Assembly: GCA_016703425.1 (NCBI GenBank)
Contig: JADJCA010000030.1
Span: 1-64,000, forward strand
DNA from: Myxococcales bacterium
Lineage (GTDB): Bacteria; Myxococcota_A; Polyangia; Polyangiales; Polyangiaceae
Reading direction: 5' to 3'
Length of the DNA: 64,000 nt
Shown here in pieces: positions 57,173 to 64,000 of the stretch. The stretch's first letter is position 1; each line of letters opens with the position of its first letter. The position numbers and the translations under genes are program-made. The notes beneath the pieces were generated by a model. It was given only the letters and a program-made list of their open reading frames with translations, had not been told where the DNA came from and searched no databases.

Positions 57173-57937
57173 TTACGGGCCTCTTGCCTGCGTTTTCGCC
57201 CACAGCTCGGTGGCGCCCGCGACGCCCATAGGCAAGACGAAGAGGCCGAGGCCGGGGATCAGCGCCACAGCGGCGAGGGCGAGGCCGAAGGCGAACGCCG
57301 CCATGCCGTGGCGCGAGAGCCAAGCCAGCCTCTCGCGGACGCCGAGCGCGCCGAGGCCGAAGGCGTAGTCGAAGACATCCCAGGTCGCGAGCCAAGACGC
57401 GACGAGGAACTTGGCGGGCAGGGTCAACGCGGCCGCTGGCGGCACGAGCAGCGTGATGAGCGAGAGCGCGAGGAGGATCGGGAGGCCCACGAGGAGCGCC
57501 AGCGACACGACGCGAAGCGATCGAAAGACCGACGCCGCGGGCCCGCTCTCGGTGAAGTTTGAAACGCCGAGGGCCCTGGCGCGACGTTTCGCGAGGGCGT
57601 CGAGCGCTGGCGCCGAGAGCGGCTGCGCGAGCGACAGTCCAACGACGAGGCCGACGATAAGGCAGAGGACGAACAAGAGAACGTCGGCCAGAACCTTGAG
57701 GACGGAGCCCGCCACGCCGCCCGTCGGCAGGTGCGGCAGAAGGGCGTCGGCCCCGAAGGAATAGCCGGCCCACGTGCACGCGGTCACCGTGGCGATGCAC
57801 ATGAGGACCGGCACGATGGCCAGTGGCCACACGCTCGGCGAACCCATGACGTAGCGCACGCCGCCGAAGAGGGCGCGGGCGCCGTCGCCGAAGGTGAGCT
57901 CGGCCTCTTTGGTTGCCGCGGGCGTTATGGGCATCAT
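57173..57937 (-). CDS. EI24/CysZ-like membrane protein
   Basis: 254-aa protein with four to six helices, beginning with FGDGARALFGGVRYVMGSPSVW and ending with LALAAVALIPGLGLFVLPMG VAGAT, the layout of EI24-domain (CysZ-like) proteins. CysZ imports sulfate in E. coli, but other members have no assigned role. Its ATG overlaps the protease stop (ATGA), so it is co-translated with that gene. Confidence 0.85.
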   Translation of the reverse strand: MMPITPAATKEAELTFGDGARALFGGVRYVMGSPSVWPLAIVPVLMCIATVTACTWAGYSFGADALLPHLPTGGVAGSVLKVLADVLLFVLCLIVGLVVGLSLAQPLSAPALDALAKRRARALGVSNFTESGPAASVFRSLRVVSLALLVGLPILLALSLITLLVPPAAALTLPAKFLVASWLATWDVFDYAFGLGALGVRERLAWLSRHGMAAFAFGLALAAVALIPGLGLFVLPMGVAGATELWAKTQARGP

Positions 57938-60159
57938 GGGCGACGCCTCCCGCGGAGCCGCAGCGCCAACAGCGTCGCGAACAAGAGCCCCGCGCCCTCG
58001 GCCGCGCCGGTGGCGCCCTGCCCCAGTGCGCAGCCCGTTGGCAACGGGGAGTCGTCGCCCTCCGGTGCCGCCGCGGGCGTCGCCGGCGGCGGGACGTCGA
58101 CGACGCGCAGCTGGAGCGCGTCGTAGGAGCCGGCCATCTCGCCTTTGTTTGCGATCTGCACGTAAGCCACTTGCGCCTCCGCTGGAACGTCGACCTGGGC
58201 CGCGAGCCGCTTGTCCTCGTTCGTCGTCTCGAGAGTGACCGCGTCGTGGCCCACGCCGCGGTAGCGCATCGGCGCCCCGAACGTCACGAGAGCCACGGGC
58301 GAGAAGGGCGTACCGCCGCCGGAAAGGAGGCTCGTGCGTTGCGCCCGGGTTGTCGCCGTGATCTCGAGGCGCCTTGCGCCGCTTCGTTGCGGCAAGGTCA
58401 CGCGAAAGGTGACGGCACCGGGCACCAGATCGCGGCCGACTTCAAGGGTTCCTGGCGACCAGAAGCCGATGGGCCCTTGCGCGTCGCGTTTCGCCATCAC
58501 TGCGCCGCTCGTGGCGTCGATGAAGCGGCGGCAGTCGCGGAGGCCGCGCGCGTCGAGTTCCGCTTCGAGAGCCCGCGCGGAGAGCGACGCCCGCATCTTG
58601 AAGACGGCGAGCATGACGTCGAAGAACTCGTTCCATCGCGGCGCGCTGGCGCGCGGGTGCGTGAGCAGCGTCTCAACCAACGTGCGGTCGAAGACGACCT
58701 GCTCGATCCTGGGCAACGAAGCCCGCACGGCCCAGAGCGCGCCGGAGAACGCCGTCGAGTCGAAGTGCACCTCGCCCACGGCCCCGCTGGGGCATCCGTC
58801 GTCGTTCGCGAGGGTTCTTACGAACGGGGCGCCGAGGTCGCCGGCGGCGTATTCGCCGATGTCCGGATCACCCGAGAGGGCCGCCGCGAAGAGGTCGGCG
58901 ATGCCTTCGTTGAGCGCGCCGGGCGCCGCCGAGAGGCCGTCTTCGTCAAACGTGTAGGCGCCGAGGCCGATGGTGGCATCGACGACCGCGTGAGAGAACT
59001 CGTGGTAGACGACGTCGCCATCGTAGGCGTAGTCGCGCTTGGGGCCTTGGCCGAACCAAAGCCCATCGGCGTCGACGCCAAAGATGGAGCCGAAGCCATC
59101 GCCACCGGGCGCGAAAAAGGCGTTCGAGAAAGGCACCAGCGAGAGGGATGGGTCCCCGACGCGCGCCGCGTCCAACCCCGTCTCGAGGCCGTCGGCGACG
59201 CGGAGGTTCGCGATGGCGACGAAGGGGCGGCCGCGGAGCAGCGTCGCGCGGGAACCACTCGGAGCCAGCTTCTCGAAGTACGAGAGAACGCGTGTCGTGT
59301 GGTGGTACATCGACACTTCTGCGAAGGCGTCTTCGTTGTGCAGGTTCGAAGTGACGTCGTCGTTGGGCGTCACGTCGTAGTCGCCTGACGCGTTGGGGTG
59401 CGCCGTGGCCTCGAGCTCGCATACGCGGAGCCCCGAAGGCAGCCCCGGGACCGCGGCGACCTTGCCCCGGTCGACGCAGGTCTTGGCGACGACACTGTCG
59501 CTCTCCAAGCGGTCCGGCACCGACGGCGCGATGGTCAACGGTGCGGTGACGAGGCCCGGCGATCGCGCCGGGTTGGTCTCGTAGACACGCGCGGTGGCGC
59601 CGAACTGGAGCGCACGGTCGCGCGCCGCGAGCAGCGCGCCACTGTGCGCATCGACGATGAGCTCCGGAGCCATCGGCATGCCCGCGAGGCGCGGCGTGTA
59701 GCGATAGGCGAGGACGCCGCCCTCCGCCGTCGGGAAGATCACGAGCGTGGGAGGCGCGGTGACGGGGAAGCGCAAGCGCCCCGCGAGCGCCTCGCGCACC
59801 TTCGGCTCGTCGACGGTCGGAACGACCTGGGCGGGCAATCGCTCTTCGAGGGCGGCGGACGCGATGGCGATCGGGCCCCGGAATAGGGTCGCTCCACGCC
59901 CGAGCACGGGGATGCCTCGATGGGTCTGACGGTAGCGTGCGACTTCCCCGCTGCCGTCGAGGCGATGGCCTTCGAGCGCCGCGAGCTCGAGGCCCGACGC
60001 CGCCGGTAGGAGCCTGCGGAGCTCGTGGAGCGGCGGCCCTTCGACCCTCGCTCTCGCCGCGACCCTCGTGATCTGGTCCGCCGCCGCTGGCGCCGCGACG
60101 GAAAGCGTCGTCGCGAGCGCGCCGAGGGCGACCGATGGCAGGGCGGGGAAGGTACGCAT
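57934..60159 (-). CDS. secreted M4/M36-like zinc metalloprotease with MYXO-CTERM-type tail
   Basis: 741-aa exported protease: signal peptide (residues 1-27), FTP-like propeptide, and a thermolysin/fungalysin-like catalytic domain with HEFSH in VVYHEFSHAVVD and third ligand Glu in GALNEGIADLFAA. A C-terminal beta domain precedes the end LPTGCALGQG, a hydrophobic helix and an Arg cluster (RLRGRRRP): the Cys-helix-Arg layout of MYXO-CTERM sorting signals, which anchor proteins to the outer surface. ATG at 60159. Confidence 0.88.
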   Translation of the reverse strand: MRTFPALPSVALGALATTLSVAAPAAADQITRVAARARVEGPPLHELRRLLPAASGLELAALEGHRLDGSGEVARYRQTHRGIPVLGRGATLFRGPIAIASAALEERLPAQVVPTVDEPKVREALAGRLRFPVTAPPTLVIFPTAEGGVLAYRYTPRLAGMPMAPELIVDAHSGALLAARDRALQFGATARVYETNPARSPGLVTAPLTIAPSVPDRLESDSVVAKTCVDRGKVAAVPGLPSGLRVCELEATAHPNASGDYDVTPNDDVTSNLHNEDAFAEVSMYHHTTRVLSYFEKLAPSGSRATLLRGRPFVAIANLRVADGLETGLDAARVGDPSLSLVPFSNAFFAPGGDGFGSIFGVDADGLWFGQGPKRDYAYDGDVVYHEFSHAVVDATIGLGAYTFDEDGLSAAPGALNEGIADLFAAALSGDPDIGEYAAGDLGAPFVRTLANDDGCPSGAVGEVHFDSTAFSGALWAVRASLPRIEQVVFDRTLVETLLTHPRASAPRWNEFFDVMLAVFKMRASLSARALEAELDARGLRDCRRFIDATSGAVMAKRDAQGPIGFWSPGTLEVGRDLVPGAVTFRVTLPQRSGARRLEITATTRAQRTSLLSGGGTPFSPVALVTFGAPMRYRGVGHDAVTLETTNEDKRLAAQVDVPAEAQVAYVQIANKGEMAGSYDALQLRVVDVPPPATPAAAPEGDDSPLPTGCALGQGATGAAEGAGLLFATLLALRLRGRRRP

Positions 60160-60234
60160 GGGGCTGAGCTGCGAAGGACGCCGGCCGCGACGAGGCGGGG
60201 CGTTCCGTCGCCATCATGCTACAAGAGCCCTCTC

Positions 60235-60900
60235 ATGTGTCCCCACTGCGGTCGCGATGCTCCGGTGGTTTTTCGCGGTCCCATCCCGCATTGCTCTTCG
60301 TGCGGCAAAGTGAGGCCGCCGACGGCCGGCCCCGCCGTCCACCTCACGGGCAAGCCCAGTCGCCTGAGCGGGAGCGTGGCGCGTTTCGCCGGCTGGTTCT
60401 CGCTCGCCTTCGGCACGTTCATGGCGCTCCTTTTCGGGGCGCTCTTTCAATGGATCTTCCCCGCCGGCATCGTCGGTTGGGTCTTGGGTGGTGGCATCTT
60501 CGCGCTCGCCGCGCTCATCGGCTTCGGGCTCCTCCGCGGCGGGAGCGCTCTCAAAGCAAGTGGCTCCCGCGCCGAGGCGCGGACCTTCGAGCAGGCCGTG
60601 ACGGCCATGGCCGAGGCCCGCGGCGGCGTCGTGTCGATGCTCGATGTCGCCCAGATGTTGGGCCTCGATGAGGTCGAAGCCGATCGGCTCCTCACCGACT
60701 TCGCGAAACGCAACCCGGAGCGCGTCCGCGTGGAGCTCGATGAGAGCGGCACCCTCGTCTACCAGTTTCCGCAGCTCATGCTCGGGACCGCGCGGACCGA
60801 ATACAGCCAGCGAGCCGTCTCGGAGGCCGAGGTCGAGGCCGCCGCGGAGGTCGAGGCGGCGCAGTCGCGCATCGCACCGACGCGTCGCAGCGGCCGCTGA
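60235..60900 (+). CDS. zinc-ribbon membrane protein with C-terminal winged-helix-like domain
   Basis: 221-aa protein: N-terminal zinc ribbon (CPHCGRDAPVVF ... CSSCGK), two transmembrane helices (about residues 50-72 and 76-98), then a soluble helical domain (AVTAMAEARGGVVSMLDVAQ, GLDEVEADRLLTDFAKRN) resembling a winged helix. Function unknown. ATG at 60235; upstream frame is antisense to the protease gene. Confidence 0.7.
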   Translation: MCPHCGRDAPVVFRGPIPHCSSCGKVRPPTAGPAVHLTGKPSRLSGSVARFAGWFSLAFGTFMALLFGALFQWIFPAGIVGWVLGGGIFALAALIGFGLLRGGSALKASGSRAEARTFEQAVTAMAEARGGVVSMLDVAQMLGLDEVEADRLLTDFAKRNPERVRVELDESGTLVYQFPQLMLGTARTEYSQRAVSEAEVEAAAEVEAAQSRIAPTRRSGR

Positions 60901-60933
60901 TCGCCGGTCGGCGCGCCGTTCCGAGGAGACGCG

Positions 60934-61323
60934 TTACGCGAGGCTGGCCCCTGCGTTGGCCCGCGGCGCGTCCTTGGCGGGGTGCGCGCTTCCGTAGTGC
61001 TTGCGCATCTCTGCGCCCATCTTGCCGCGGACCGCGAGGCCGAACATCTTGAAGTCGGCCAGGAGCGACCAGCGAGGGTAGGTGAACGTCGCGGGGCGGT
61101 TCTTCTCCACGACGAAATGCGCGAACCACGCCGGCCCGTAGCCGGCGATGGGGGCCACTACGAGCCAAAGCGGGTTCATCGTAAGGACCGCGGCGGCCAC
61201 GCTGCCCAAAGCCATCGAGGTGCCGACGTAGTGGAGGCCGCGGCACAAGGGGCTCCGATGCTCGCCGAGGTAGTAGGGCCAAAACTCTTCGAAGGTGCCG
61301 ATGCGGGCCGCGCTCATGGGCAT
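60934..61323 (-). CDS. DUF962/Mpo1-like membrane protein
   Basis: 129-aa protein with FEEFWPYYLGEHRSPLCRGLHYVGT at the start, two helices and GYGPAWFAHFVVEKNRPATF, the pattern of the DUF962/Mpo1 family; yeast Mpo1 is an Fe-dependent dioxygenase in the alpha-oxidation of 2-hydroxy fatty acids. The His residues of the family are present (H in GEHRSP, LHYVG, FAHFVVE). ATG 61323 or 61317. Confidence 0.85.
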   Translation of the reverse strand: MPMSAARIGTFEEFWPYYLGEHRSPLCRGLHYVGTSMALGSVAAAVLTMNPLWLVVAPIAGYGPAWFAHFVVEKNRPATFTYPRWSLLADFKMFGLAVRGKMGAEMRKHYGSAHPAKDAPRANAGASLA

Positions 61324-61343
61324 GGTATGTAGCTGACCTTGAG

Positions 61344-62339
61344 ATGAGCGCCAGCCTGCGAGAACTCCGCACCCTGTTCCCCGAGATCACCCCGTTTCGC
61401 ACCGGCAAGCTCCGCGTGTCGCCCGTGCACGAGCTGTACTTCGAGGAGTCGGGGAACCCCGAGGGCAAGCCTGTCGTCTTCCTCCACGGTGGGCCCGGCG
61501 GCGGGACGGACGCGCGGCAGCGACGCTTCTTCGACCCAGCCCGCTACCGCATCGTCCTGTTCGATCAGCGCGGCTGCGGCAAGAGCACGCCCTACGCTTC
61601 GCTCGAGGACAACACGACGCCACACCTCGTGGAGGACATTGAGCTCCTGCGCCGCGAGCTCTCCATCGAGCGGTGGCAAGTCTTCGGTGGCTCTTGGGGC
61701 AGCACGCTCGCGTTGGCTTATGCGGAGACCTACCCGGCTCACGTGACGGAGTTGGTGCTTCGCGGGATCTTTCTCTTGCGGAAGAGCGAGATCGATTGGT
61801 TCTACCAGAAGGGAGCGAGCGCCCTCTTCCCCGACGCTTGGGAAGACTTCATCGCGCCCGTCGCCCCCGGCGACCGTCATGATCTTGTAAGTGCATACTA
61901 CAAGCTTCTGACCGAGAGCGAACCCTCGACCCAGTTGAACGCGGCGCGAGCCTGGAGCGTCTGGGAGGGGCGAACCAGTTGCCTCTTGCCCAACGAGGAG
62001 CTGATCCGGCGCACCGCGGGCGACGTCTTCGCGCTCGCCTTTGCCCGCATCGAGTGCCACTACTTCATGCACGGCGGCTTCTTCGGCAGCGACGACGCGC
62101 TCTTGCGCGGCGTCGAGCGCATTCGTCACATCCCAGCGACGATCGTTCAAGGGCGCTACGACGTGGTTTGCCCCGCCGAGTCGGCGTGGGCGCTCCACCG
62201 CGCGTGGCCCGAGGCGGACCTCAAGCTCGTCGCCAACGCGGGGCACTCGGCCTTCGAGCCAGGCAACGTCCACGAGCTCGTTTCGGCGACGGACCGTTAC
62301 GCTGGCCGGCGTCATCATTCTGGCGCCGAGGGTCACTAG
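61344..62339 (+). CDS. pip: proline iminopeptidase (prolyl aminopeptidase)
   Basis: 331-aa alpha/beta-hydrolase of the S33 family that removes N-terminal Pro. HGGPGGGTD oxyanion motif, DQRGCGKS, nucleophile elbow GGSWGS, and Asp/His positions in VQGRYDVVCPAE and NAGHSAFEP. Cytoplasmic, no signal. ATG at 61344. The next gene starts 2 bases after its stop. Confidence 0.93.
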   Translation: MSASLRELRTLFPEITPFRTGKLRVSPVHELYFEESGNPEGKPVVFLHGGPGGGTDARQRRFFDPARYRIVLFDQRGCGKSTPYASLEDNTTPHLVEDIELLRRELSIERWQVFGGSWGSTLALAYAETYPAHVTELVLRGIFLLRKSEIDWFYQKGASALFPDAWEDFIAPVAPGDRHDLVSAYYKLLTESEPSTQLNAARAWSVWEGRTSCLLPNEELIRRTAGDVFALAFARIECHYFMHGGFFGSDDALLRGVERIRHIPATIVQGRYDVVCPAESAWALHRAWPEADLKLVANAGHSAFEPGNVHELVSATDRYAGRRHHSGAEGH

Positions 62340-62341
62340 CC

Positions 62342-64000
62342 GTGGAGGAGTTCGACTTCGTCATTGTCGGCTCCGGCTTCGGCGGCAGCGTTTCGGCGCT
62401 GCGTCTCTCCGAAAAGGGCTACCGCGTGCTCGTCATCGAGCAGGGGAAGCGCTGGAACGCCACCGACTTCGCGAAGTCGACGTGGGACGTGAGGAGGTAC
62501 TTGTGGAAGCCGGGGCTTGGGCTCCACGGGATCCTGCAGATGACCCTCCTCAGGGACGTGTTCTTCTTGCACGGCGCGGGCGTGGGCGGCGGCAGCCTCG
62601 TGTACGCGAACACGCTTCTGCAACCACCGCCCCAGGCCTTCGACGATCCTCGCTGGGTCGGTCTCGACTGGAAGTTGGAGCTCGTACCCCACTACGAGAC
62701 AGCGCGGCGCATGCTCGGCGCCGTGCCGAGCGAAGTCCTCGCTCCCACCGACCTCGTGCTCAAGGAAGTCGCCGACGACATGGGCCGTGGTCACACGTTC
62801 CATCGAGCGACCGTCGGCGTCTACTTCGGGGAGGCCGGCAAGCGCGTCGCCGATCCGTTCTTCGGCGGCGAAGGCCCCGAGCGCACCGGCTGCATCCGTT
62901 GCGGTGGGTGTATGGTCGGCTGTCGCCACGACTCCAAGAACTCGCTCGACAAGAACTACCTGTACCTCGCCGAGAAGCGCGGGGCGGTCATCCGCGCCGA
63001 GACGCGCGTCACCGACATTCGCGTCGACGGCGCCGGCTATGTCGTCGAGACTGCCCCCTCCACCAGCGCCTTTGGCAAGGCGGGGGCCGTGCGCGCCCGC
63101 GGGATCGTGCTCGCGGCGGGCTCCTTCGGTACGGTCGACCTCCTCCTCCGGTGCAAGGAGAAGGGATCGCTTCCGAACATTTCCGACCAGGTCGGCAGCT
63201 TTGTCCGCACCAACTCTGAAGCTCTGCTCGCCGTTCGCTCGCGTCGCAAGGACGTGGATTACTCGAAGGGCATCGCCATCAGCGCCGGCGCCTTCGTCGA
63301 TGACAACACGCACATCGAGATCGTTCGTTACCCCGACGGCTCCGACGCGCTGAGCGTCTTGACGACGCTACTCACCGGAGGCGGCGGCTCGCTGCCGCGG
63401 TGGGTCCGTTGGCTTGGCCGCGTCGTCTCGAGCCCGCTCCAATTCTTGCGCATCAGCGTGCCCTTCGGTTGGGCCCGCCGAACGGCGATTCTGCTCGTGA
63501 TGCAGCCCGTCGACAACTACCTCAGGTACGTGCGTCGTCGCCGCTGGTACTGGCCCTTCGGCAAGAAGACCGACACGGCGCTCGCGACCGATCGACCGGC
63601 GCCGGTCTACCTGCCGATGGCCAACGAGGTGGCGAAGCGCATGGCGGTCAAGATGGATGGCATCGCGCAGAGCGGCATCGTCGAGGTGCTCCTGAACCGC
63701 GCGTCGACGGCTCACATCCTAGGCGGGTGTCCCATCGGCGAGGATGCGAAGAGCGGCGCCGTTGACCCCGCCGCAAGGCTCTTCGGATACGAGAATTTCT
63801 ACGTCGTCGACGGGTCCATCATTCCGGCCAACCTCGGCGTGAATCCGAGCCTGACCATCACGGCCATGGCGGAGCACGTGATGGCGCGGGTGCCGCAGAA
63901 GCCGGGAACGGAGCCCAAGCCGGCGCCCGTCCCGGCGCTTTTGCCCACGAAACACGCCGATGTTCGCCCGCCAGGCCTCGCATTCGACGACGGAGACCGT
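62342..64000 (+). CDS. GMC-type (cholesterol-oxidase-like) FAD oxidoreductase, truncated by the right edge
   Basis: Frame open from GTG 62342 to the window end (553 codons, no stop), so the 3' end is missing. FAD dinucleotide motif VIVGSGFGGSVSALRLSEKG (residues 7-26), GAGVGGGSLVYANTLL, and the C-terminal GMC signature NFYVVDGSIIPANLGVNPSL with GGCPIGEDAKSGAVD before it. A Cys-rich loop CIRCGGCMVGCRHDSKNSLD (about residues 184-203) is typical of the bacterial cholesterol-oxidase-like branch. Likely oxidises a sterol-like or lipid alcohol. Probably cotranscribed with pip. Confidence 0.9.
   Translation, partial: MEEFDFVIVGSGFGGSVSALRLSEKGYRVLVIEQGKRWNATDFAKSTWDVRRYLWKPGLGLHGILQMTLLRDVFFLHGAGVGGGSLVYANTLLQPPPQAFDDPRWVGLDWKLELVPHYETARRMLGAVPSEVLAPTDLVLKEVADDMGRGHTFHRATVGVYFGEAGKRVADPFFGGEGPERTGCIRCGGCMVGCRHDSKNSLDKNYLYLAEKRGAVIRAETRVTDIRVDGAGYVVETAPSTSAFGKAGAVRARGIVLAAGSFGTVDLLLRCKEKGSLPNISDQVGSFVRTNSEALLAVRSRRKDVDYSKGIAISAGAFVDDNTHIEIVRYPDGSDALSVLTTLLTGGGGSLPRWVRWLGRVVSSPLQFLRISVPFGWARRTAILLVMQPVDNYLRYVRRRRWYWPFGKKTDTALATDRPAPVYLPMANEVAKRMAVKMDGIAQSGIVEVLLNRASTAHILGGCPIGEDAKSGAVDPAARLFGYENFYVVDGSIIPANLGVNPSLTITAMAEHVMARVPQKPGTEPKPAPVPALLPTKHADVRPPGLAFDDGDR

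Noticed and set aside
62041..63219. Open frame of 392 codons overlapping the end of pip
   Set aside because: Arg/Ser-rich and out of frame with the FAD motif and GMC signature; the true frame begins at GTG 62342 and runs off the edge.

Overview
The window looks like chromosomal DNA from a high-GC myxobacterium-like organism (Myxococcota, probably class Polyangia). The evidence is a complete alternative complex III (ACIII)-caa3 oxidase operon, a secreted metalloprotease with a MYXO-CTERM-type tail, a Ser/Thr kinase near an FHA-domain sigma-54 activator, many lipoproteins with Asp/Ala/Gly-rich linkers, and dense gene packing with frequent 4-base ATGA/GTGA stop-start overlaps. I see no rRNA, tRNA, insertion sequence, prophage or CRISPR array.

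Layout. 1-2820 (minus) is a frame-broken SpvB/VCBS-repeat protein that runs off the left edge. 3059-16538 (minus) is one long respiratory operon read from right to left: actA-B-C-D-E-F-G, sco, then caa3 oxidase subunits II, I, III and IV. A short conserved gene and heme O synthase (ctaB) lie just upstream on the same strand. 18216-20666 (minus) holds a broken FGGY sugar kinase and a gpsA-like dehydrogenase. 20811-23158 (plus) is a MerR regulator coupled to a di-heme lipoprotein, with a promoter/operator palindrome in front. 23166-26915 (minus) has a LamG-like lipoprotein, a pyroglutamyl-peptidase-like lipoprotein and an amidase. A HerA-like ATPase (plus) follows, then the pxpABC 5-oxoprolinase genes (minus), an orphan ExbD, and a beta-propeller lipoprotein with a good sigma-54 promoter.

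35073-42374 (plus, with one small minus gene) holds lipoproteins, a polytopic membrane protein, an alpha/beta hydrolase, and an acyl-CoA dehydrogenase translationally coupled to an APH-type kinase, resembling a split ACAD10/11 or LvaC/LvaA pair. 42411-45126 (minus) is a Cpx-like cassette: Spy/CpxP-like protein, small membrane protein, response regulator, histidine kinase. 45739-50186 is a signalling cluster with an FHA-sigma-54 activator, a TPR protein, a Cys-ladder lipoprotein and a Ser/Thr kinase. 50195-57131 carries a desaturase, NAD synthetase, a broken kup K+ transporter, an MscS channel and a lipoprotein; the last two collide in a ~100-base G tract. 57173-64000 has an EI24/CysZ-like protein, the MYXO-CTERM protease, a zinc-ribbon membrane protein, an Mpo1-like protein, prolyl aminopeptidase, and a GMC oxidoreductase cut by the right edge.

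Functionally, ACIII oxidises quinol and passes electrons to the caa3 oxidase, whose heme and copper centres need CtaB and Sco; all are encoded here. Sequence quality is uneven: three genes are frame-broken and one G tract is suspicious, so some pseudogenes may be assembly errors.
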